A stretch of DNA of 40,499 nt, taken from NCBI RefSeq assembly GCF_003217575.1, contig NZ_QJTC01000027.1, positions 1 through 40,499 of the forward strand, written 5' to 3'. The notes below the pieces were generated by a model. The model had not been told where the DNA came from. It saw nothing but the letters and a program-made list of their open reading frames with translations, and made no database searches. The stretch comes from Xylophilus ampelinus. Lineage in GTDB: Bacteria > Pseudomonadota > Gammaproteobacteria > Burkholderiales > Burkholderiaceae_C. Position 1 is the stretch's first letter. Each line of letters starts with the position of its first letter. Shown here one piece after another: positions 23,437 through 30,184 of the stretch. The position numbers and the translations under genes were made by a program.

Positions 23437-23874
23437 ATGATCGAGAAGAACGCACGCGTCCATTGGGAAGGCCCCGGCAAGAAAGGCCAGGGACAGATCA
23501 CCACCGAAACCGGCGCGCTGAAGGCCTGTCCGTACGGCTTCGGCAGCCGCTTCGAGGACGACCGCACCGGCACCAATCCCGAGGAGATCCTCGGTGCCGC
23601 CCATGCGGCCTGCTTCACGATGGCCTTCGCGCTGGCCGCCGAGAAGGCCGGCTTCCCGACGAAGGACGTGGACACCAACGCGGTGGTGCGCCTGGCCAAG
23701 GACGGCGACGGCTTCAAGATCGACCGGATCGCACTGACGCTGGACGCCTCGGTGCCCGGCATCGACGATGCCCGCTTCCAGGAACTGGCGCAGACCGCCA
23801 AGCGTGACTGCCCGCTGTCGAAGGCGCTGGCCTCGGTGCCCGAGATCACGCTGACCGCCACGCTGCGGCCCTGA
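23437..23874 (+). CDS. OsmC family peroxiredoxin
   Basis: 145 residues from the ATG at 23437, with GAAAGGA eight bases ahead. OsmC proteins reduce organic hydroperoxides with two cysteines. Here they are C59 in LGAAHAACFTMAFA and C125 in AKRDCPLSKAL, with the supporting E50 of TNPEEIL and R38 of FGSRFED. The GSRFEDxxGTNPEELLxAAHAACF run is typical for the OsmC (not Ohr) branch. With the flavin reductase upstream and the catalase-like gene at 9346 it adds to a peroxide-defence theme. Its native promoter may have been displaced by the MITE fragment 20 bp upstream. Confidence 0.93.
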   Translation: MIEKNARVHWEGPGKKGQGQITTETGALKACPYGFGSRFEDDRTGTNPEEILGAAHAACFTMAFALAAEKAGFPTKDVDTNAVVRLAKDGDGFKIDRIALTLDASVPGIDDARFQELAQTAKRDCPLSKALASVPEITLTATLRP

Positions 23875-23942
23875 CCGAGACGGTTGCAGACTTTTTCGCG
23901 GCCGGCAGCGTCGGCCATCGTTTCCCTCATCGAGGTAGCCCC

Positions 23943-24332
23943 ATGAAATCCATCGTCTCCTGTATCGTTCGCGCCACCGGCATCGCCCTGCTCTCCAGCA
24001 CCGTCTGGCTGGGTGCGGCCCAGGCGCAGACCCCCTCGGCACCGGTCGAGGCCGGCTGCACGCCGGCCGGTGCCCAGAGCGACCCGGCCGCCTGCCGCCG
24101 CGAAGGCGGTGCCGCCAAGCAGGAAGCCGCCCGCGGCGGCCTGACCTCGCCGAGCACGCCCGAGCAAGGCCGCAACGGCACCGACCGCTGCGGCAGCCTG
24201 CCCGCCGGCGAGCGTGCCGACTGCATGAAGCGCATGGGCGCTTCCGGCGCCGCCGGCACCACGACCAGAAGCGGCAGCGTGGGCAGCGGCGGCATCATCC
24301 GCGAAACCGTGACGCCGGTTCCGGCCAAGTAA
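23943..24332 (+). CDS. Small secreted cysteine-containing protein of unknown function
   Basis: 129 residues. A signal peptide (about 1-28, ending GAAQAQ) is followed by a low-complexity mature part with four cysteines: C39, C51, C83 and C94. The pattern SDPAACRREGGAAKQEAARGGLTSP, then NGTDRCGSLPAGERADCMKRM, is one I recall from Burkholderiales proteins of unknown function, where the CxxEaGAAxxEAxRGxL part is conserved. Two disulfide bonds in the periplasm are plausible. GAGG lies ahead of the ATG. No enzymatic motif is visible. Confidence 0.7.
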   Translation: MKSIVSCIVRATGIALLSSTVWLGAAQAQTPSAPVEAGCTPAGAQSDPAACRREGGAAKQEAARGGLTSPSTPEQGRNGTDRCGSLPAGERADCMKRMGASGAAGTTTRSGSVGSGGIIRETVTPVPAK

Positions 24333-24359
24333 TCGCGCAGGTCTCCGGCTCGGCCCGCC

Positions 24360-24944
24360 TCAGCCGCGCTGGAAGCGGAACACCGCGGTGCCCGCCAGCA
24401 GGTTGGGCAGCCACCGCACCTCGCGCCCGTCCTGCAGCCCGAAGCTATCGAGGATCCGCAGGGCGTTCTTGCGCGCCAGCACCTCGAAATCCTTGAAGGT
24501 GCCGACGCGGATATTGGGCGTGTCGTACCACTCGTAGGGCAGCCGCCGCGTCACCGGCATCCTGCCGCGTGCCACGCTCACCCGGTTGGGCCAGTGCGCG
24601 AAATTGGGAAACGCGACGATGCCCATGCGGCCGACGCGCGCGGTCTCGCGCAGCATCGTCTCGGTGTTGTGCAGGTGCTGGAGCGTGTCGAGCTGCAGCA
24701 CCACGTCGAAGGCCTGGTCGTCGAACAGGTCCAGGCCCGCGCCCAGGTCGCGCTGGATCACGTTGACGCCGCGCTGCACGCAGGCCAGCACGTTGGCGTC
24801 GTCGATCTCGATGCCGTAGCCGGTGCAGCCGCGCTCCCGCTGGAGCAGGTCGAGCATGGTGCCGTCGCCGCAGCCCAGGTCGAGCACCCGGGCGCCCTGC
24901 GGCACCAGCCGGGCGATGCGTTGCTTGGTGGCCAGGTCGCTCAT
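24360..24944 (-). CDS. metW: MetW, methionine biosynthesis partner protein
   Basis: 194 residues with a class I methyltransferase fold: [17 protein letters not shown] (motif I), [28 protein letters not shown] and the MetW-specific run [24 protein letters not shown] and [13 protein letters not shown]. MetW works together with MetX in the acyl-homoserine route of methionine synthesis; its exact role is unsettled, and a recent view is that it stimulates MetX. The ATG overlaps the metX stop by 4 bp (ATGA), so translation is coupled and both genes should answer to the riboswitch upstream of metX. Confidence 0.95.
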   Translation of the reverse strand: MSDLATKQRIARLVPQGARVLDLGCGDGTMLDLLQRERGCTGYGIEIDDANVLACVQRGVNVIQRDLGAGLDLFDDQAFDVVLQLDTLQHLHNTETMLRETARVGRMGIVAFPNFAHWPNRVSVARGRMPVTRRLPYEWYDTPNIRVGTFKDFEVLARKNALRILDSFGLQDGREVRWLPNLLAGTAVFRFQRG

Positions 24945-26152
24945 GCTGCCGCTCCTGCCACTGCCGCCGGTGACGCGGTCGCCGCGCTTGCCGACTCGCG
25001 TGCGATGCGTTCGAAGTAGGAGCGCACCAGCGCCAGGTAGCGCGGATCTTCCAGCAGGAAGGCGTCGTGGCCGTGCGGCGCATCGATCTCGGCATAGCCC
25101 ACGTCGTGTCCGTTGTCGAGCAGCGCGCGGACGATCTCGCGGCTGCGGGCCGGGGAGAAGCGCCAGTCGGTGGTGAAGCTGGCGATCAGGAAGCGGCACC
25201 GTGCGCGCGCCAGCGCCTCGGCGAGCTGGCCGCCGTGGTCGCGTGCCGGGTCGAAGTAGTCCAGCGCACGCGTGATCAGCAGGTAGGTGTTGGCATCGAA
25301 GTAGTCGCTGAACTTGTCGGCCTGGTGGCGCAGGTAGCTCTCGATCTGGAACTCGACATCTTGCGTGGTGTAGCGGTAGGCGGCGGGGGCCGAGGCGTCG
25401 TCGCCCAGGGCCGAGCTTTCGACCACGCGGCGCAGCTGGCGGCCGAACTTCTCGTTCATCACGTCGTCGCTCAGATAGGTGATGTGGCCCACCATCCGGG
25501 CGATGCGCAGGCCCCGCTTGGGCACGGTGGCGTGCTCGTAGAAGTTGCCGCCGTGGAAGTCCGGGTCGGTCACGATCGCGCGGCGCGCCACCTCGTTGAA
25601 GGCAATGTTCTCGGCATTGAGGTTGGGCGCGCTGGCGATCACCACCGCATGGCGCACCCGCTCGGGATGCTGCATCGTCCAGGAGAGCGCCTGCATGCCG
25701 CCGAGGCTGCCGCCCATCACCGCGGCCAGGGTTCGGATGCCCAACGCGTCGAGCAGCCGGGCCTGCGCGTTCACCCAGTCCTCCACCGTCACCACCGGGA
25801 AGTCGGCGCCCCATATGCGGCCGGTGGCCGGGTTGGGGTCGGCCGGCCCGGTGGAGCCGAAGCAGGAGCCGAGGTTGTTGATGCCGATGACGAAGAAGCG
25901 GTCGGTGTCGACCGGCTTGCCGGGACCCACCATGTTGTCCCACCAGCCTTCCGAGCGCGGCTGGCCGGCGTAGGTGCCCGCCACGTGGTGCGACGCGTTG
26001 AGCGCGTGGCAGATCAGCACCGCGTTGGAGCGCGCGGCGTCGAGCGTGCCGTAGGTCTCGAAGGCGAGGGTGTAGCCGGCGATCGCCGCGCCACTCCGCA
26101 GGGGCAGCGGTTCGGCGAAATGCATCGATTGAGGCGTGGCAATGAACGACAT
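24941..26152 (-). CDS. metX: Homoserine O-acyltransferase MetX
   Basis: 403 residues from [16 protein letters not shown], where homologues also start; an ATG five codons earlier (26167) lies inside the terminator hairpin. MetX is an alpha/beta hydrolase that acylates homoserine (succinyl- or acetyl-CoA; in proteobacteria MetX often uses succinyl-CoA). [14 protein letters not shown] carries the nucleophile S149; the acid and histidine are near [14 protein letters not shown] and [32 protein letters not shown] and [10 protein letters not shown] are typical of MetX. It is the first gene of metX-metW, and the leader holds a SAM-II-like riboswitch and a terminator whose U-run ends one base before the start codon. 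Confidence 0.96.
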   Translation of the reverse strand: MSFIATPQSMHFAEPLPLRSGAAIAGYTLAFETYGTLDAARSNAVLICHALNASHHVAGTYAGQPRSEGWWDNMVGPGKPVDTDRFFVIGINNLGSCFGSTGPADPNPATGRIWGADFPVVTVEDWVNAQARLLDALGIRTLAAVMGGSLGGMQALSWTMQHPERVRHAVVIASAPNLNAENIAFNEVARRAIVTDPDFHGGNFYEHATVPKRGLRIARMVGHITYLSDDVMNEKFGRQLRRVVESSALGDDASAPAAYRYTTQDVEFQIESYLRHQADKFSDYFDANTYLLITRALDYFDPARDHGGQLAEALARARCRFLIASFTTDWRFSPARSREIVRALLDNGHDVGYAEIDAPHGHDAFLLEDPRYLALVRSYFERIARESASAATASPAAVAGAAA

Positions 26153-26153
26153 G

Positions 26154-26189
26154 AAAAAGCCCGGCATCGCTGAAAACGAGGCCGGGCTT
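26154..26189 (-). terminator. Intrinsic terminator touching the metX start codon (attenuator)
   Basis: On the minus strand AAGCCCGGC (26189-26181) pairs with GCCGGGCTT (26165-26157), a 9-bp stem with a 15-base loop, and the T-run (five Ts, 26158-26154) ends one base before the ATG at 26152. No ribosome-binding site is visible in the same interval. Together with the riboswitch upstream this is the arrangement expected for premature termination when SAM is plentiful. Confidence 0.8.
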
Positions 26190-26215
26190 CTGGACGAGGG
26201 GTGCAGCGCGTCGGT

Positions 26216-26268
26216 CCGTCTTTAGCAGGATTTGTAGAGCGCCCGCAAGCTGGAGCAAATCGGCGCGG
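26216..26268 (-). promoter_or_regulatory. SAM-II-like riboswitch upstream of metX
   Basis: Read on the minus strand, GCGCC (26266-26262) pairs with GGCGC (P1) around the loop beginning GATTTG and ending CTTGCG. The 3' tail has ACAAATC, whose AAATC pairs with the loop GATTT to make the H-type pseudoknot, followed by the conserved GCTAAA. The same order (P1, GAUUU in the loop, CUUGC, ACAA-U, GCUAAA) defines SAM-II (SAM_alpha) aptamers, which lie upstream of metA, metX or metC. SAM-II is known mainly from alphaproteobacteria. A TATACT -10 box lies just ahead and a terminator follows. A covariance search would settle the class. Confidence 0.82.
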
Positions 26269-26272
26269 AACG

Positions 26273-26278
26273 AGTATA
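26273..26278 (-). promoter_or_regulatory. -10 element of the metX promoter
   Basis: TATACT on the minus strand, one base off the sigma-70 consensus TATAAT, lies 5 bases before the first base of the riboswitch, so the transcript would begin almost exactly at P1. No clear -35 is present 16-18 bases upstream. Confidence 0.55.
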
Positions 26279-26318
26279 ACAATCCGCCCCTCGCGCGCAC
26301 TGAGCGGCGGGGGTCGCC

Positions 26319-26404
26319 GTCGCGTCGCGAGCCGACCCGCACGATGCGATCCATCCGCGCCATGTCGGTCGGGTCGAACAGCACCCAGCGGCCGCCGATG
26401 CGAG
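26319..26404 (-). pseudogene. Possible relic of a transglutaminase-like gene
   Basis: One minus-strand frame reads IGGRWVLFDPTDMARMD and then RIVRVGSRRDGDP. This is the C-terminal motif of bacterial transglutaminase-like proteins (W-x-x-FDPT-x-MA-x-x-D-x-x-VRIG-x-GRDA). Upstream and downstream the frame loses all similarity and no start codon or gene context fits, so it looks like a leftover of a decayed or deleted gene. The similarity is from memory and covers under 30 residues. Confidence 0.4.
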
Positions 26405-26454
26405 CCCCGGATACCGTGGGGGGACGGAGTCCGTCGTGCGCAGGGCGCGGGCTG

Positions 26455-26476
26455 AAAAAAGCCGCGGAAGCGGCTT
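26455..26476 (-). terminator. Intrinsic terminator of the DUF1328 operon
   Basis: On the minus strand AAGCCGC (26476-26470) and GCGGCTT (26465-26459) form a 7-bp stem with loop TTCC, followed by a T-run through 26455. It begins directly after the stop codon of the small gene at 26477-26734. Confidence 0.85.
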
Positions 26477-26734
26477 TCAGTACGCAGCGGAACCGGGCCG
26501 CGGGGGCGCAGACCTCAGGTGCCGCACCACCGACGAGGCCACCTGGACCACGGCATCGGTCGCGCGTTCGCTGCGCTTTCGAGCCGGGGGAATGCCCTCG
26601 CTCCACCAGCTGTGGGCGGTGGTGTTGAGCACCTTGGCCGCATACCAAAGCGGCGTGTACATGCCCACGACAGTTCCGCCACCGCCGTCGATCGTCGCGG
26701 GATGCGGCAATCGGAAGACGTTGGAAGCGGTCAC
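26477..26734 (-). CDS. Small protein of unknown function coupled to the DUF1328 gene
   Basis: 85 residues from a GTG at 26734 that overlaps the DUF1328 stop by 4 bp (GTGA). The sequence is not recognised; MYTPLWYAAKVLNTTAHSWW (from residue 25) followed by SEGIPPARKRSERATDAVVQVASSVVRHL looks like an amphipathic or short membrane-associated helix and then a charged helix. The overlap with the gene ahead and the strong terminator directly after the stop codon are the main signs that it is real. An internal ATG (M25) is an alternative start. Function unknown. Confidence 0.55.
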   Translation of the reverse strand: MTASNVFRLPHPATIDGGGGTVVGMYTPLWYAAKVLNTTAHSWWSEGIPPARKRSERATDAVVQVASSVVRHLRSAPPRPGSAAY

Positions 26735-26916
26735 TTCAGTACCTTGCGTGCCGCGCCGACGCCGAGCGCCGCGAGTACCACGAAGACGATGGCGATCACC
26801 AGGAACAGGCCGAACAGCACCTTGGCGATGCCGGCCGATCCGGCGGCGACGCCGGTGAAACCCAAAGCACCTGCCACGAGAGAGATCAGCGCGAAGATAA
26901 TGGCGTATTTGAGCAT
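26731..26916 (-). CDS. DUF1328 family small membrane protein
   Basis: 61 residues, mainly two hydrophobic helices: MLKYAIIFALISLVAGALGF and AGIAKVLFGLFLVIAIVFVVLAAL, with a short glycine-rich turn and a basic C-terminus (GAARKVLK). This is the exact layout of the DUF1328/YtjA family, small inner-membrane proteins found near stress or adhesion genes in proteobacteria. An AAAGGA lies 8 bases before the ATG at 26916. It is the first gene of a two-gene unit with the small protein at 26477-26734. Confidence 0.92.
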   Translation of the reverse strand: MLKYAIIFALISLVAGALGFTGVAAGSAGIAKVLFGLFLVIAIVFVVLAALGVGAARKVLK

Positions 26917-27061
26917 TTTGTATTCCTTTGCAACCAGATGAGGACGTCTCGCAGCAATGCGACCGCATTGCCGAATGCCCTGGTCGGTAATGGCCCGATA
27001 GTAAGAGCGGCCGAGAGGAGAGTTGGGTCGGGCACTCCCTTTTTGGGCTGTAGGACGCCAT

Positions 27062-27084
27062 CCAGGCCCCGAGACGGGGCCTGG
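27062..27084. repeat. Perfect 10-bp hairpin between the DUF1328 and GST genes
   Basis: CCAGGCCCCG (27062-27071) and CGGGGCCTGG (27075-27084) enclose an AGA loop. It lies in the 271-bp divergent gap between the DUF1328 gene and the GST gene, about 100 bp before the GST start codon. There is no T-run, so it could be an operator or a leader hairpin. The remainder of the gap shows no other clear site. Confidence 0.4.
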
Positions 27085-27187
27085 CGAGGGGCCACCGCGA
27101 ACGGCGGGAATTGGCTAGCATGGCGGTCGCCGGGGTGCCGGCGCACCGCCCGGCACCCCCCATCTCAACCCGAGGACCGTACCCTTC

Positions 27188-27796
27188 ATGAAGCTCTACT
27201 ACAGCCCCGGCGCCTGCTCGCTCTCCCCGCACATCGCCCTGCACGAGGCGGGCCTGGCCTTCGAAGCCGTGGCGGCGCCCACCAAGACGCACCAGTTGCC
27301 CGACGGCAGCGACTACTACGCCGTCAACCCGCTGGGCTACGTGCCGCTGCTCGAACTCGACGACGGTACCCGCCTGCGCGAAGGTCCTGTGATCGTCCAG
27401 TACATCGCCGATCAGGTGCCCACCAAAAACCTCGCGCCCGCCAACGGGACGCTGGCACGCTACCGCCTGCAGGAGTGGCTCAACTTCATCGGCACCGAAC
27501 TGCACAAGAGCTTCGGCCCGCTGTTCAACCCGGCCACCCCGGCCGATGCGAAAGCCGCCGCGGTCGAGAAGATCGGCAAGCGCCTGGCCTTCGTCGACGG
27601 CGAACTCGACGGCAAGGACTATTTGGCAGGCGACAACTTCTCGGTGGCCGACGGCTACTTGTTCACCGTGGTGAACTGGGCCGGCAAGGTCTCCCTCGAC
27701 CTGTCGAAGCTGCCCAATGTGCGGGCGCACCACGCCCGCGTCGGCGCCCGTCCGGCGGTGCAAACGGCGATGAAGGCCGAAGGCCTGCTGCAGTGA
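27188..27796 (+). CDS. Beta-class glutathione S-transferase
   Basis: 202 residues. MKLYYSPGACSLSPHIALHEAG is the beta-class start, with C10 as the residue that forms the mixed disulfide with glutathione. NPLGYVPLLELDDGTRLREGPVIVQYIAD supplies the cis-proline loop VPLL and the glutathione-binding E-G/S pair. The C-terminal helical domain ends FSVADGYLFTVVNW, the usual N-capping box (SVADxY). It conjugates glutathione to electrophiles in the cytosol and may also reduce peroxides. A GAGGA lies ahead of the ATG. The next gene downstream is an old yellow enzyme, which also handles electrophiles. Confidence 0.95.
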   Translation: MKLYYSPGACSLSPHIALHEAGLAFEAVAAPTKTHQLPDGSDYYAVNPLGYVPLLELDDGTRLREGPVIVQYIADQVPTKNLAPANGTLARYRLQEWLNFIGTELHKSFGPLFNPATPADAKAAAVEKIGKRLAFVDGELDGKDYLAGDNFSVADGYLFTVVNWAGKVSLDLSKLPNVRAHHARVGARPAVQTAMKAEGLLQ

Positions 27797-27982
27797 CGAT
27801 CTCCGCCCGCGGCGGCCGCCACCGCGGTCCCGCGCGGATGTAGCACAGGATGCAGTGAGCCGTCCCCGGCAAGGATTAGCCCGGCCGACTACGCTGGCCC
27901 GGCACGCGCTCCATCGCGCACTGCGCCGCAGGCCGCTCCGTGCGCCGCCTGCAGCCCGACCTCTCAAGCAACAGGAACCCGC

Positions 27983-29089
27983 ATGTCGTCACTCTTCGAA
28001 AGCACCAAGGCCGGCCGCCTGGAACTGTCCAACCGCGTCGTCATGGCGCCGCTGACCCGCAACCGCTCGCCGAACGCGATCCCGCGCGACATCACCGCCA
28101 CCTACTACGCGCAGCGCGCCACCGCGGGCCTGCTGATCACCGAGGCCACCGCCATCAGCCACCAGGCGCAAGGCTATGCCGACGTGCCGGGCCTCTACGG
28201 CACCGAGCAGCTCGACGGTTGGAAGAAGGTCACCCAGGCGGTTCACGACAAGGGAGGCAAGATCGTGGTGCAGCTCTGGCACGTGGGCCGCGTCTCGCAC
28301 GTCGATCTGCAGCCCGACCACCAGGCACCGGTGGCCCCGTCGGCCATCGCCGCCAAGACCAAGACCTACCTGGTCGACAAGGACGGCGAGGGCTCCTTCG
28401 TCGAGACCTCGACGCCCCGTGCGCTCGATGCCGGCGAGATACCCGCGATCGTCAAGACCTTCCGCGCCGCCGCCCGCAACGCGGTGGAGACCGCCGGCTT
28501 CGACGGCGTGGAGATCCACGGCGCCAACGGCTACCTGCTCGACCAGTTCCTCAAGACCGGCGCGAACAAACGCACCGACGACTACGGCGGCAACATCGAG
28601 AACCGCGCCCGCCTGCTGCTGGAGATCGCCCGCGGCATCGCCGACGACATCGGCGGCGATCGGGTCGGCATCCGCCTGTCGCCGGTCACCCCGGCCAACG
28701 ACGTCACCGACGACGCGCCGCAGCCGCTGTTCGAGTACCTGCTGCGCGAGCTGGCGCCGCTGAACCTGGCCTACATCCACGTCATCGAGGGCGCCACCGG
28801 CGGCCCGCGCGACGTGGACGACCGGCCGTTCGACTATGCCGCCGCCAAGGCGGCCTACCGCGATGCGGGCGGCAAGGGCGCCTGGATGGTCAACAACGGC
28901 TACGACAAGGCCCTGGCCGAAAAGGCCGTGGCCGACGGCGCCGACCTGGTCGCGTTCGGTCGCCCCTACATCGCCAACCCCGACCTGGTGCGCCGCCTGA
29001 GGGAAAACGCGCCGCTCAACACGCCCGACAAGAACACCTTCTACGGCGGCGGCGAGCACGGCTATATCGACTACCCGGCGCTGAACTGA
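27983..29089 (+). CDS. nemA: Old yellow enzyme family alkene reductase (NemA-like)
   Basis: 368 residues with one TIM-barrel domain binding FMN. LSNRVVMAPLTRNRS opens the FMN site (T25 region), GLLITEATAISHQAQGY and QLWHVGRVSH follow, and GVEIHGANGYLLDQFL supplies the substrate-binding pair H179/N182. RTDDYGGNIENRARLLLEI and VAFGRPYIANPDLV (phosphate loop) complete the family. It should reduce activated C=C bonds, maleimides or nitro compounds with NADPH. CAGGAA precedes the start codon. In many proteobacteria such genes respond to electrophiles; no NemR-type repressor is adjacent. The 186-bp gap to the GST gene suggests a separate promoter. Confidence 0.94.
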   Translation: MSSLFESTKAGRLELSNRVVMAPLTRNRSPNAIPRDITATYYAQRATAGLLITEATAISHQAQGYADVPGLYGTEQLDGWKKVTQAVHDKGGKIVVQLWHVGRVSHVDLQPDHQAPVAPSAIAAKTKTYLVDKDGEGSFVETSTPRALDAGEIPAIVKTFRAAARNAVETAGFDGVEIHGANGYLLDQFLKTGANKRTDDYGGNIENRARLLLEIARGIADDIGGDRVGIRLSPVTPANDVTDDAPQPLFEYLLRELAPLNLAYIHVIEGATGGPRDVDDRPFDYAAAKAAYRDAGGKGAWMVNNGYDKALAEKAVADGADLVAFGRPYIANPDLVRRLRENAPLNTPDKNTFYGGGEHGYIDYPALN

Positions 29090-29095
29090 TATTGC

Positions 29096-29166
29096 GGAGG
29101 CTTTCGGCCTCCAGCCAGCGACCGGCGCGGACGAATAGCTATCAAAAATATAGCATCAAGCAAAGC
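29096..29166 (-). repeat. Dispersed palindromic repeat, copy B
   Basis: Read on the minus strand: a T/A-rich head with GATGCTAT-A-TTTTT-G-ATAGCT, a GC-rich middle, then GCTGGCTGGAGGCC and a short hairpin GGAGGC/GCCTCC (arms 29096-29101, 29107-29112). This is the best-preserved copy of the family also seen at 255-300 and 2803-2862. It lies in the 176-bp convergent gap between nemA and the cyclase gene; the 100 bp nearer the cyclase gene show no other feature. Confidence 0.55.
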
Positions 29167-29265
29167 CGTGCCGCAGCCGGCACCGGACGACGGCATGCGG
29201 CAATGTTTTCCACAGCAAAGGCTTTATCGGTAATCGGCCGCGCGCACCAGCCATCTTGGATGGTT

Positions 29266-30081
29266 TCAGGCGAGTGGCCCGCCCGCTGCCAGGGCTTCGT
29301 CGACGATCGCGACGGCGCGCGTCCATCCGGCCGATGCGCCGCGGATCTTGTGGGGGAAGCAGGAGACATAGAAGCCGGTGGCCGGCAGCGACTCCAGGTT
29401 GTGCAGCTTCTCCAGATGGCAGTAGCCGATGTCGCGGCCCGCCTTGTGGCCTTCCCAGATCAGCGATGCGTCGCGCGTCCGGGCGTAGCGCTCGGCCGTG
29501 TGTACGAAGGGCGCGTCCCAGCTCCAGGCGTCGGTGCCGGTGAGGCGCACGCCCTGCTCCAGCAGGAACATGGTCGCCTCGTACCCCATGCCGCAGCCGG
29601 ACGACACGAAGTCCGGCTGGCCGTAGCGCGATCCGGCGCGCGTATTGACGACCACGATCTCCAGCGGCCGCAGGGCGTGGCCGATGCGCGTCAGTTCGTC
29701 CGCGACTTCTTGCGCGCGGACCACGTGGCCGTCGGGCAGGTGGCGGAAATCCAGCTTCACGCCCGGCTGGAAGCACCATTCCAGCGGCACCTCGTCGATG
29801 GTGGCGGCCCGCTCGGGCGTGCCCAGCGCCTTGTTCATGGTGCTGTGGAAATGGTAGGGCGCGTCCAGGTGCGTGCCGTTGTGGGTCGAGAGCTGCACCA
29901 GCTCCGCCGCCCAGGCTTCGCCGTCGGGCAGATCGCTCTGCTGCAGCCCCGGGAAGAAGGGCGCGATCTGGTGGAAGGTGTCCTGGTGGCCGAGGTATTG
30001 GATCTTGGGCGCGAAGGCCGGCGGATCGCTCAGCACGTCGTTCTCGAGATGGATCGAAATGTCGATGAAGCGGCGGGGCAT
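29266..30081 (-). CDS. Cyclase family protein (kynurenine formamidase-like metal hydrolase)
   Basis: 271 residues. RFIDISIHLENDV is the usual first strand, and STHNGTHLDAPYHFH (66-80) contains the HxGTHxDxPxH metal-binding motif of the cyclase/KynB superfamily, whose members hydrolyse amides or cyclic substrates with Zn or Mn. The C-terminal SGCGMGYEATMFLLEQGVRLTGTDAWSWD with HLEKLHNLESLP is also typical (the HLExLxNLxxLP end motif). It is longer than kynurenine formamidases (about 210) and other kynurenine genes are absent, so the substrate is unknown. It is a single gene. Confidence 0.88.
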   Translation of the reverse strand: MPRRFIDISIHLENDVLSDPPAFAPKIQYLGHQDTFHQIAPFFPGLQQSDLPDGEAWAAELVQLSTHNGTHLDAPYHFHSTMNKALGTPERAATIDEVPLEWCFQPGVKLDFRHLPDGHVVRAQEVADELTRIGHALRPLEIVVVNTRAGSRYGQPDFVSSGCGMGYEATMFLLEQGVRLTGTDAWSWDAPFVHTAERYARTRDASLIWEGHKAGRDIGYCHLEKLHNLESLPATGFYVSCFPHKIRGASAGWTRAVAIVDEALAAGGPLA

Positions 30082-30184
30082 GGATGGGTGACGGTGATGA
30101 TGGCCCCGGCAGCGTAGCGCCGAAACATGTGAATGGTGCGCAAGGACCGATGCAGGACGTATCGGGTTGCGGCGAACGGCGTCC

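Noticed and set aside
27001-27011. TAAGAGCGGCC resembling the first bases of the MITE
   Set aside because: Only about 11 bases match and the rest of the terminal repeat is absent; this can arise by chance.
26477-27967. A 496-codon minus-strand frame covering the DUF1328 and GST region
   Set aside because: Only its last 85 codons make sense as a gene; the rest is antisense to the GST gene and out of frame with DUF1328.
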